Positions 14,615-21,075 of a stretch of DNA of 21,764 bases are shown here, one piece after another. The position numbers and the translations under genes are program-made. The stretch is from the NCBI GenBank assembly GCA_023432565.1, contig JAEYUL010000032.1, forward strand, positions 1 to 21,764, read 5' to 3'. A model generated the notes under the pieces. That model did not search any database and had not been told where the DNA came from. It saw nothing but the letters and a program-made list of their open reading frames with translations. The stretch is from Actinomycetes bacterium (lineage in GTDB: Bacteria; Actinomycetota; Actinomycetes; Actinomycetales; Cellulomonadaceae). The first letter of the stretch is position 1; each line of letters opens with the position of its first letter.

Positions 14615-16039
14615 TCACACGTCGTAGTAGAGCTCGAACTCGTGCGGGTGCGGCCGCAGACGGATCGGGTCCACCTCGGCGGAGCGCTTGTAGTCGATCC
14701 AGGTGCTGATCAGGTCCGGTGTGAACACGTTGCCGGCGGTCAGCCAGTCGTGGTCGGCCTCGAGGTTGTCGAGCACCTCGGACAGCGAGCCGGGCACCTG
14801 CTGGATGAGGGCGTGCTCCTCGGGGGGCAGCTCGTAGAGGTCCTTGTCCACCGGCTCCGGCGGCTCGATGCGGTTCTGGATGCCGTCGATGCCGGCCATG
14901 AGCATGGCCGCGAACGCGAGGTACGGGTTCGACGACGGGTCCGGCACGCGGAACTCGATGCGCTTGGCCTTCGGGTTCGAGCCGGTGACCGGGATGCGGA
15001 TGCACGCGGAGCGGTTGCGCGCCGAGTACACCAGGTTGACCGGCGCCTCGAAGCCCGGGACGAGGCGGTGGTAGGAGTTCACCGTCGGGTTGGTGAACGC
15101 CAGCAGCGCGGGGGCGTGCCTGAGCAGGCCGCCGATGTACCAGCGCGCGATGTCGGACAGGCCGCCGTAGCCCTTCTCGTCGAAGAACAGCGGCTCGCCG
15201 TCCTTCCACAGCGACTGGTGCACGTGCATGCCCGAGCCGTTGTCGCCGAACAGTGGCTTCGGCATGAACGTCGCCGTCTTGCCTGCGGCGTGCGCCACGT
15301 TCTTCACGACGTACTTGAAGAGCTGGACCTTGTCGGCCGACTTGGCGAGCTCGTCGAAGCGGTAGTTGATCTCCGCCTGGCCGGCGGTGCCGACCTCGTG
15401 GTGGGCACGCTCGACACCGAGGCCGAGCGCGTCCAGCTGCAGCGAGATCTGGTCGCGCAGGTCGGCGAAGTGGTCGACCGGCGGGACGGGGAAGTAGCCG
15501 CCCTTGTACGGTGTCTTGTGCCCCAGGTTGCCACCCTCCTCGACGCGGCCGGTGTTCCAGGCGGCCTCGATGGAGTCGATGTAGTAGTACGACGCGTTCT
15601 GCTTCGTCTCGAAGCGGATGTCGTCGAAGATGTAGAACTCGGCCTCGGGAGCGAAGTAGGCGGTGTCCGCGATGCCGGTCGACTTCAGGTACGCCTCGGC
15701 CTTCGCGGCGACCTGACGCGGGTCGCGGCTGTAGGGCTCGTCGGTGTACGGGTCGACGATGTGGAAGTTGATGTTCAGCGTCTTCTCGGCACGGAACGGG
15801 TCGACGTAGGCCGTCGAGACGTCGGGCACGAGCTTCATGTCCGACTCGTGGATCGCCTGGAAGCCACGGATCGAGGAGCCGTCGAACATCTGGCCGTCGG
15901 TGAAGAAGTCCGCGTCCAGCGACTGGGCCGGGACGTTGAAGTGCTGCATGACGCCGGGCAGGTCGCAGAACCGCACGTCGACGAACTTGACGTCCTCGCT
16001 CTTGATGAACGCCAGGACTTCCTCTGGCTTGCTGAACAT
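14615..16039 (-). CDS. glnA1: Glutamine synthetase type I
   Basis: The main ammonia-assimilating enzyme, forming glutamine from glutamate, ammonia and ATP as a cytoplasmic dodecamer. Its 474 aa fit the actinobacterial GlnA1 size. Visible motifs are FCDLPGVMQHF near the N-terminus, FDGSSIRGF, KPLFGDNGSGMHVHQSLW, the NRSACIRIP substrate region, and the adenylylation loop KDLYELPPEEH with Tyr402. It is thus the expected substrate of GlnE (1658-4705). ATG 16039 (MFSKPEEVLAFIK) is chosen for its GAGGAG ribosome site; an in-frame ATG 30 nt upstream lacks one. A four-half-site GlnR box lies 59-96 nt upstream, so transcription should respond to nitrogen. It is convergent with the MCP gene and divergent from the RDD gene. 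Confidence 0.98.
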   Translation of the reverse strand: MFSKPEEVLAFIKSEDVKFVDVRFCDLPGVMQHFNVPAQSLDADFFTDGQMFDGSSIRGFQAIHESDMKLVPDVSTAYVDPFRAEKTLNINFHIVDPYTDEPYSRDPRQVAAKAEAYLKSTGIADTAYFAPEAEFYIFDDIRFETKQNASYYYIDSIEAAWNTGRVEEGGNLGHKTPYKGGYFPVPPVDHFADLRDQISLQLDALGLGVERAHHEVGTAGQAEINYRFDELAKSADKVQLFKYVVKNVAHAAGKTATFMPKPLFGDNGSGMHVHQSLWKDGEPLFFDEKGYGGLSDIARWYIGGLLRHAPALLAFTNPTVNSYHRLVPGFEAPVNLVYSARNRSACIRIPVTGSNPKAKRIEFRVPDPSSNPYLAFAAMLMAGIDGIQNRIEPPEPVDKDLYELPPEEHALIQQVPGSLSEVLDNLEADHDWLTAGNVFTPDLISTWIDYKRSAEVDPIRLRPHPHEFELYYDV

Positions 16040-16097
16040 CCGCTGCTCCTCGGTTGGTGGTGCCCCCATCGGGCTGTGCCGAAACTAGGCCGGGGGG

Positions 16098-16135
16098 ATT
16101 TCTCGGGTGTGTGTCCTTTGTTACCGCGAGGTTAC
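16098..16135 (-). promoter_or_regulatory. GlnR box upstream of glnA1
   Basis: Read on the - strand, four half-sites GTAAC, GTAAC, CACAC and GAAAT are each separated by exactly 6 nt (+ positions 16131-16135, 16120-16124, 16109-16113 and 16098-16102). This matches the Streptomyces GlnR pattern gTnAC-n6-GaAAC repeated twice; the third half-site is the weakest. The position 59-96 nt before the start is suitable for a nitrogen regulator. A further GTTAC at 16151-16155 is out of phase. Confidence 0.65.
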
Positions 16136-16240
16136 GGGGACCGCCCTCGTGTAACGATCGTGCGAATCGGCCGGCTCGACCCGCCTTGCGCCCGCAGCCC
16201 TGCCCGACGTACGCGGACGGGGCGGACGTGCCCGCGCACG

Positions 16241-16252
16241 TAGGCTGAGGCG
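16241..16252 (+). promoter_or_regulatory. Leaderless-type -10 element of the RDD gene
   Basis: TAGGCT at 16241-16246 matches TANNNT and lies 6 nt before the GTG start. That would place the transcription start at or next to the first coding base. The only ribosome-like sequence (GAGG) is too close to the start (2 nt) to act well. Confidence 0.5.
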
Positions 16253-16741
16253 GTGACGACGAGGCAGAACGTGGGGTCGTGGCTCGAGGGCGGGCCGTCG
16301 GGCGAGGGTGACCATGGCGCCGGGCTCGGACTGGCGCCGAGCGGACCGGGGTCGGCCGCGCCGCTCGGCCGCCGCGCGCTCGCCCTGGTGCTCGACTGGA
16401 CCCTGTCGCTGCTCCTCGCTTCGGCGTTCTTCTCGTCGTCCGAGGGGCCGTTCTGGGAGCGTGCGGACCCGATGGTGACGCTCGCGGTGTTCGCCGTCGA
16501 GAACCTGCTCCTCGTCGGCACGCTCGGGTTCACGGTGGGGCACCGGGTGCTCGGGCTGCGCGTGCGCCGCGCGGGTGCGACCCCGGACGGCCCGCTGCCC
16601 GACGACGGTCGCGCGCCCGGTCTCGGCCGTGCGGCGGTGCGCACCGTGCTGCTGTGCCTCGTCATCCCCGCGGTCGTGTGGGACTCCGACGGTCGCGGGC
16701 TGCACGACCGCTCCGCGGGCACCGCGATCGTCCGCCGCTGA
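16253..16741 (+). CDS. RDD family membrane protein
   Basis: A 162-aa small integral membrane protein of the RDD family, whose molecular role is mostly unknown. After a polar Gly-rich N-terminus of about 36 residues come TM1 with the family Arg and Asp (GRRALALVLDWTLSLLLA, Arg41 and Asp48), TM2 followed by FTVGHRVLGLRV, and a third hydrophobic segment ending in DSDGRGLHDRSAGTAIV, the typical RDD C-terminus. The RDD gene next to glnA1 corresponds in position to Rv2219A of M. tuberculosis. GTG 16253 is supported by the leaderless-type -10 six nt upstream. It diverges from glnA1 and converges on the DUF4191 gene. Confidence 0.88.
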   Translation: MTTRQNVGSWLEGGPSGEGDHGAGLGLAPSGPGSAAPLGRRALALVLDWTLSLLLASAFFSSSEGPFWERADPMVTLAVFAVENLLLVGTLGFTVGHRVLGLRVRRAGATPDGPLPDDGRAPGLGRAAVRTVLLCLVIPAVVWDSDGRGLHDRSAGTAIVRR

Positions 16742-16763
16742 GCCGGCGGCACCACGACCGTAC

Positions 16764-16799
16764 GACGAAGGGCCCCGCCGCAGGACGGGGCCCTTCGTC
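16764..16799. terminator. Bidirectional terminator between RDD and DUF4191 genes
   Basis: GACGAAGGGCCCCG at 16764-16777 pairs perfectly with CGGGGCCCTTCGTC at 16786-16799 across an 8-nt loop, 22 nt after the RDD stop and 25 nt beyond the DUF4191 stop. Confidence 0.8.
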
Positions 16800-16824
16800 A
16801 TGGGTGCGAGCACGGCGCGGGACG

Positions 16825-17535
16825 TCAGCGGCCGCGCATCCCCTTGCGGTCCGGGCGCATGCGCATGGGGTCGATGCCCTTCGGGACGGGCAGGCGGGCA
16901 CCGCCGAGCGCCTGCAGGCGCTTGGTGACCTCGGCGACCTCGGGCTTGGTGAGGCGCGGCTTGAGCTTGCGCACCGCGGCGGGCAGCTTGCGCAGCGGCA
17001 CCTGGCCCTCGCCGCGGCCGGCGACGATGACCGTGACGGGGACGGTGGGCAGCACGCGGGTCGTGCGCTTGCGCTCCGACTCGAGCAGGCGCGCGACGTT
17101 GCCCGTGCCCTCGCCGACGAGCACGACGCCCGGCCGGCCGACACCGCGGAACACCATGTCCTGCGAGCGGGGGTCGATCGCGACGGGCTCCTCGACGAAC
17201 GTCCAGCCGCGGCGCAGCGTGCGCAGCGCCGCGAGCGCGGCACCCGGCTGTCCCTCGATGCGGGAGTAGGCGGCGGCCTCGGCGCGGCGCGCGAGCAGGA
17301 ACATCGCGACGAGCAGCGCGAACGGCAGCGACATCAGCACGAAGTAGATGACCGCGTCGAGCAGGACGCCGACGATCACGCCGATCCCGACGACGACGAC
17401 GAACGCCCCGACGACGACCCAGGTGACGGCGGGATCGGTCTCCCGCGTCATCTTGTACGCCTCCCACAGCTGGTGGTACCAGCGCACCTTCTTGGTCTTG
17501 GGCGCGTTCGAGGAGGCGGACTTGTCTCGGGCCAT
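16825..17535 (-). CDS. DUF4191 domain membrane protein
   Basis: A 236-aa conserved actinobacterial membrane protein, the positional counterpart of Rv2219; its function is unknown. Residues 1-34 are basic and cytoplasmic (KKVRWYHQLWEAYKMTRETDP). A TM hairpin lies at about 36-58 and 62-83 (VTWVVVGAFVVVVGIGVIVG, VIYFVLMSLPFALLVAMFLLA). A soluble domain follows, with YSRIEGQPGAALAALRTLRRGW and RPGVVLVGEG, and a very basic C-terminal tail rich in Arg and Lys. It lies 41 nt downstream of lipA in the same direction, and the pairing with lipA is conserved in actinobacteria. It also has its own leaderless-type -10 element and no ribosome site. Confidence 0.88.
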   Translation of the reverse strand: MARDKSASSNAPKTKKVRWYHQLWEAYKMTRETDPAVTWVVVGAFVVVVGIGVIVGVLLDAVIYFVLMSLPFALLVAMFLLARRAEAAAYSRIEGQPGAALAALRTLRRGWTFVEEPVAIDPRSQDMVFRGVGRPGVVLVGEGTGNVARLLESERKRTTRVLPTVPVTVIVAGRGEGQVPLRKLPAAVRKLKPRLTKPEVAEVTKRLQALGGARLPVPKGIDPMRMRPDRKGMRGR

Positions 17536-17548
17536 GGTCGCGAGTCTA
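17536..17548 (-). promoter_or_regulatory. Leaderless-type -10 element of the DUF4191 gene
   Basis: On the - strand TAGACT (+ 17543-17548) lies exactly 7 nt before ATG 17535. No Shine-Dalgarno sequence is present, so transcription could start at the A of the ATG. Confidence 0.55.
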
Positions 17549-17576
17549 CCGAGCCGCGGGACCCGTCCCGCGCGCG

Positions 17577-18578
17577 TCAGCGGGCGAGCAGGCTGGACGC
17601 CTCCTGGCGGGCCGTCGTCGGCTCGCCGAGGTGCGCGAGGGCCTCGGGGATGGGCAGCCCGCGGCGGCGCATCGCCTGTCCCCACAGCCGTCCGGCGCGG
17701 TACGACGAGCGCACCAGCGGACCCGACATCACGCCGAGGAAGCCGAGGTCCTCCGCGACCTGGGACAGCGCGACGAACTCCTCGGGCCGGACCCAGCGCT
17801 CCACGGGGTGGTGCCGCACCGACGGGCGCAGGTACTGCGTGATCGTGATGAGGTCGCAGCCGGCCTCGTGCAGCGCGCCGAGCGCGTCGACGACCTCGTC
17901 GTACGTCTCGCCCATGCCGAGGATGAGGTTGGACTTGGTGACGAGCCCGGCCTCGCGCGCCCGCGTGATCACGGACAGCGAGCGCTCGTAGCGGAACGCG
18001 GGACGGATCTGCTTGAAGATCCGCGGCACGGTCTCGAGGTTGTGCGCGAGCACCTCGGGGCGCGAGTCGTTCACCTCGTCGAGCAGCTCGGGGATCGCGT
18101 TGAAGTCCGGGATGAGCAGCTCGACGCCCGTGCCGGGGTTGAGCGCGTGGATCTGCCGGACGGTCTCGGCGTACAGCCACGCACCGCCGTCGGGCAGGTC
18201 GTCGCGTGCGACGCCCGTGACGGTCGAGTACTTCAGCCCCATCGCCTGCACGGACTCCGCGACGCGCCGCGGCTCGTCGGCGTCGAAGTCCGCGGGCTTG
18301 CCCGTGTCGATCTGGCAGAAGTCGCAGCGCCGCGTGCACTGGTCGCCGCCGATGAGGAACGTGGCCTCGCGGTCCTCCCAGCACTCGAAGATGTTGGGAC
18401 AGCCCGCCTCCTCGCACACCGTGTGCAGGCCCTCGCGCCGCACGAGGCCCTTGAGCTCGGAGTACTCCGGGCCCATGGTCGCGCGCGTGCGGATCCACTC
18501 GGGCTTCTTCTCGATGGGCGTGGCGGCGTTGCGGGCCTCGACGCGCAGCATCCGGCGCCCTTCGGGTGCGATCGTCAC
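17577..18578 (-). CDS. lipA: Lipoyl synthase
   Basis: A radical SAM enzyme that inserts two sulfurs into octanoyl groups carried on lipoyl domains, the last step of lipoate synthesis. It is cytoplasmic and 333 aa. The auxiliary cluster cysteines are Cys55, Cys60 and Cys66 (CEEAGCPNIFEC). The radical SAM cysteines are Cys81, Cys85 and Cys88 (CTRRCDFC). The C-terminal RSSY at 290-293 supplies the serine ligand, Ser292. All key residues are intact. GTG 18578 is chosen because TAGTGT sits 7 nt before it, giving a leaderless arrangement, and because family homology starts at the TIAPEGRRMLRVEARNA stretch. It uses the octanoyl groups placed by LipB (19254-19949). A flavodoxin-like gene on the other strand lies between lipA and lipB. 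Confidence 0.97.
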   Translation of the reverse strand: MTIAPEGRRMLRVEARNAATPIEKKPEWIRTRATMGPEYSELKGLVRREGLHTVCEEAGCPNIFECWEDREATFLIGGDQCTRRCDFCQIDTGKPADFDADEPRRVAESVQAMGLKYSTVTGVARDDLPDGGAWLYAETVRQIHALNPGTGVELLIPDFNAIPELLDEVNDSRPEVLAHNLETVPRIFKQIRPAFRYERSLSVITRAREAGLVTKSNLILGMGETYDEVVDALGALHEAGCDLITITQYLRPSVRHHPVERWVRPEEFVALSQVAEDLGFLGVMSGPLVRSSYRAGRLWGQAMRRRGLPIPEALAHLGEPTTARQEASSLLAR

Positions 18579-18591
18579 GCGAGCCACACTA
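18579..18591 (-). promoter_or_regulatory. Leaderless-type -10 element of lipA
   Basis: On the - strand TAGTGT (+ 18586-18591) is separated by 7 nt from the GTG start at 18578. No Shine-Dalgarno sequence is seen, and the element supports this GTG over upstream in-frame starts. Confidence 0.55.
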
Positions 18592-18730
18592 GCCGCCGCG
18601 GCCGCACCTGCACCCGCGCGCCCCGGGAGGCGGGCGTCACACTCGTCGGGACCCAGGTCCCGTGCCCTCGCGCCGCGCGCCGGAGAGGCTGGACGTGGCG
18701 GCAAGGAGGCCCCGAGGGAGGGAGACCCAC

Positions 18731-19222
18731 ATGCGAGTCCTGGTGACGGTCGCGTCCCGGCACGGCGCGACCAAGGAGATGGGCGACGTGGTCGCCGAGG
18801 TGCTCCGCGAGGCGGGGCACGTCGTGGACGTCGTCGAGCCCGACGACGTCGACCGGGTCATGCCGTACGACGCGGTCGTGCTGGGCTCGGCGGTCTACGT
18901 CGGCCGGCTCTCGGCCTCGCTGCGCGACCTCGTGGTGCGTCAGGGCGCGCACCTGCGGCTGCGTCCGGTGTGGCTCTTCTGGTCGGGTCCCGTGGGCGCG
19001 AACCCGGCGACGAGCGAGCCCGACGACGTGCAGGCGATGGTCGAGGCGACCGGTGCGCGCGAGGCACGCTGCTTCGTCGGCGCGCTCGACAAGGCGTCGC
19101 TGTCGTTGTCGGAGCGGGCGCTCGTCGCGCTCGTGCGGGCGCAGGACGGCGACTACCGCGACCTCGACGCGGTGCGCGCGTGGGCCGTGGGCGTGGCTGC
19201 GGAGCTGCAGACCGCGGCCTGA
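18731..19222 (+). CDS. Flavodoxin-like protein
   Basis: A 163-aa flavodoxin-domain protein, probably binding FMN. The N-terminal phosphate-binding loop VTVASRHGATKEMGDVVAEVL at about residues 5-25 is typical, as is the second conserved region YDAVVLGSAVYVGRLSASLRDLV. It resembles the flavodoxin domain of HemG-type menaquinone-dependent protoporphyrinogen oxidases, but I cannot assign that reaction; an electron-transfer or quinone-reductase role is the safer reading. ATG 18731 has a strong GGGAGGGAGA ribosome site, unlike its neighbours, which look leaderless. It sits between lipA and lipB on the opposite strand, so it is not part of their transcript. It might supply electrons to LipA, but nothing in the sequence proves this. 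Confidence 0.85.
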   Translation: MRVLVTVASRHGATKEMGDVVAEVLREAGHVVDVVEPDDVDRVMPYDAVVLGSAVYVGRLSASLRDLVVRQGAHLRLRPVWLFWSGPVGANPATSEPDDVQAMVEATGAREARCFVGALDKASLSLSERALVALVRAQDGDYRDLDAVRAWAVGVAAELQTAA

Positions 19223-19253
19223 CGCCCGGGGTCGGTCCTGGCGGTGGGCGCCC

Positions 19254-19949
19254 TCAGGCCGGCGACGGTCCCGGTGCCGTGAGCGCGGGCTCGTCGTCGG
19301 GCGTGCCCGCTGCCACCACGCCCGCGAGCGCGTCCCGCAGGTGGCGCTGCACCGGGGCGAGGACGTCGGCGATCGACACCCGCCGGCCGCACTCGACGCT
19401 CAGCGACGTCACGTCGGCGTCGGGGATCCCGCACGGCACGATGCGGTCGAACGCGTGCAGGTCCGGCTCGCAGTTCAGCGCGAACCCGTGCATCGTCACG
19501 CCGCGCGAGACGCGCACGCCGATCTGCGCGACCTTGCGCTGCAGACCCCCCGGTCGCGCCTCGAACCACACGCCGCTGCGTCCCTCGACGCGCACGGCGG
19601 CCAGCCCCAGGTCGGCGCACGTCCGGATGAGCGCCTCCTCGAGCGCGCGGACGTACCGCACGACGTCCACCGGCTCGCGCAGCCGCACGATCGGGTAGCC
19701 GACGAGCTGGCCCGGGCCGTGCCACGTGATGCGACCGCCCCGGTCGACGTCGACGACCGGCGTGCCGTCGACCGGCCGGTCCCAGCGCGCCGTGCGTCGG
19801 CCGGCGGTGTAGACGTCCTCGTGCTCGCACAGCAGCACGGTGTCCTCGCGCACGCCGTCGGCGACCTCCGCGTGCACCTGGCGCTGCAGGTCCCACGTCG
19901 GCAGGTAGGGGACGAGCCGGTCGCCCAGGTCGAGCTCCTCGAACCGCAT
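19254..19949 (-). CDS. lipB: Lipoyl(octanoyl) transferase
   Basis: Transfers octanoyl from acyl carrier protein to lipoyl domains of the 2-oxoacid dehydrogenases and the glycine cleavage system, giving LipA its substrate. It is cytoplasmic and 231 aa. RGGRITWHGPGQLVGYP at about 70-86 is the family signature. Lys139 (QRKVAQIG) and Cys173 (VPCGIP) form the catalytic dyad. HGFALNC at about 154-160 is also conserved. The C-terminal 20 residues are Pro/Ala-rich and probably flexible. ATG 19949 is preceded by TAGGGT at 6 nt and no ribosome site, suggesting a leaderless mRNA. The promoter is mirrored by that of the divergent oxidoreductase gene. Transcription toward lipA would cross the antisense flavodoxin gene. 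Confidence 0.97.
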   Translation of the reverse strand: MRFEELDLGDRLVPYLPTWDLQRQVHAEVADGVREDTVLLCEHEDVYTAGRRTARWDRPVDGTPVVDVDRGGRITWHGPGQLVGYPIVRLREPVDVVRYVRALEEALIRTCADLGLAAVRVEGRSGVWFEARPGGLQRKVAQIGVRVSRGVTMHGFALNCEPDLHAFDRIVPCGIPDADVTSLSVECGRRVSIADVLAPVQRHLRDALAGVVAAGTPDDEPALTAPGPSPA

Positions 19950-19951
19950 GC

Positions 19952-19988
19952 CCTCACCCTAGGCGCTGCCCGCGCGCCTAGGGTGAGG
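19952..19988. promoter_or_regulatory. Perfect dyad with back-to-back -10 elements (lipB / oxidoreductase)
   Basis: CCTCACCCTAGGCGC at 19952-19966 and GCGCCTAGGGTGAGG at 19974-19988 are perfect 15-bp inverted arms around a 7-nt centre. Each arm contains TAGGGT facing outward: - strand at 19961-19956, 6 nt before the lipB ATG; + strand at 19979-19984, 7 nt before the oxidoreductase ATG. The -35 position of each promoter falls on the -10 element of the other. Confidence 0.7.
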
Positions 19989-19991
19989 CGC

Positions 19992-21014
19992 ATGGGGACG
20001 CTACGGGTCGCTCTGGTCGGGTACGGCGGTGCGGGACGCGGGATCCACGCACGTCTCGTGCGCGCCGCGGGGCAACGGGTCGTGGCGGTCGTCACGCGCA
20101 GCCGGGCGGCGCAGGTCGAGGCGGACTGGCCGGGCGCGCGTGTGCTGCCGGACGTCGGGTCGCTGCTGGCGGACCTGTCCGACGTCGACCTCGTCGTGGT
20201 GGCGAGCCCGACCGGCGACCACGTCGCGCACGTCGGGGCGGCGCTCGACGCGGGCGTGCACGTGCTCGCCGACAAGCCCCTCGCGACGACCGCGCGGGAC
20301 GCGGCGGACCTCGTCGCGCGCGGCGGGGACCGGCTGACGGTGTTCCAGAACCGCCGGTGGGACCCCGAGCAGCTCGCGCTGCGCGGGCTGCTCGCGCGGG
20401 GGGAGCTCGGCGACGTGCACCGGTTCGAGCGGCGCTGGGAGAGGTTCCGGCCGCAGCCGCAGGACCGCTGGAAGGAGAACGACGTCGAGGCCGGCGGGTT
20501 GCTGCTCGACCTCGGCACGCACCTCGTGGACTCCGCGGTGCAGCTGTTCGGGGCGGTGCGCGAGGTCTACGCCGAGCTCGCGGCGCGCAGCACGCCGGCG
20601 GTCGACGACGTCTTCCTCGCCCTGCGTCACCGGTCCGGCGTGCTCAGCCACCTGCAGGCGGGCGGACTGGTCGGTGCGCCCGGCCCGCGCACGCGCGTGC
20701 TCGGCTCGGCCGGCGCGTACCTCGTGACGAGCTTCGAGGGCGAGCCGACGCCGTTCGGTGCCCTGGACGACGCGTACGAGGAGGGCCGGCGGCCGGGGGA
20801 GCCCGTGCACGAGGGCTGGTTCGTCCAGGGCGCGCAGCGCACCGCCGTGCCCGCCCCGACCGGCGGGCACCACGAGATCTACCCCGCCCTCGCGGCGTGG
20901 GTCCGGGGAGACGCACCCGCCCCCGTCGACCCCGCGGACACCGTCGAGACGGCCCGCGTGCTCGACGCCGCGCTCGTCTCCGCGCAGACCCGCACGGTGG
21001 TCCCGGTGGTCTGA
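19992..21014 (+). CDS. Gfo/Idh/MocA family oxidoreductase
   Basis: A 340-aa NAD(P)-dependent dehydrogenase of the Gfo/Idh/MocA family, acting on a sugar, inositol or related substrate not identifiable here. The N-terminal Rossmann fold has VALVGYGGAGRGIHA at about 6-20, VVVASPTGDHVAHV at about 68-81, and the family motif ADKPLA with Lys95, a usual catalytic-region residue. The C-terminal domain has GGLLLDLGTHLVD at about 168-180 with Asp173 and His177, the usual active-site pair. ATG 19992 follows TAGGGT by 7 nt without a ribosome site, so a leaderless mRNA is likely. It diverges from lipB. No transporter or sugar gene neighbours it in the window. Confidence 0.93.
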   Translation: MGTLRVALVGYGGAGRGIHARLVRAAGQRVVAVVTRSRAAQVEADWPGARVLPDVGSLLADLSDVDLVVVASPTGDHVAHVGAALDAGVHVLADKPLATTARDAADLVARGGDRLTVFQNRRWDPEQLALRGLLARGELGDVHRFERRWERFRPQPQDRWKENDVEAGGLLLDLGTHLVDSAVQLFGAVREVYAELAARSTPAVDDVFLALRHRSGVLSHLQAGGLVGAPGPRTRVLGSAGAYLVTSFEGEPTPFGALDDAYEEGRRPGEPVHEGWFVQGAQRTAVPAPTGGHHEIYPALAAWVRGDAPAPVDPADTVETARVLDAALVSAQTRTVVPVV

Positions 21015-21042
21015 CGGTGGCCTGACGGGTCTCCCTGTGGAT

Positions 21043-21058
21043 GACGCCCGACGGCGTC
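21043..21058 (+). terminator. Weak hairpin after the oxidoreductase gene
   Basis: GACGCC at 21043-21048 and GGCGTC at 21053-21058 form a perfect 6-bp stem with a 4-nt loop, 28 nt after the stop. It is short for a terminator and is listed as a candidate only. Confidence 0.3.
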
Positions 21059-21075
21059 CGCCCGGATCGGGTTGC

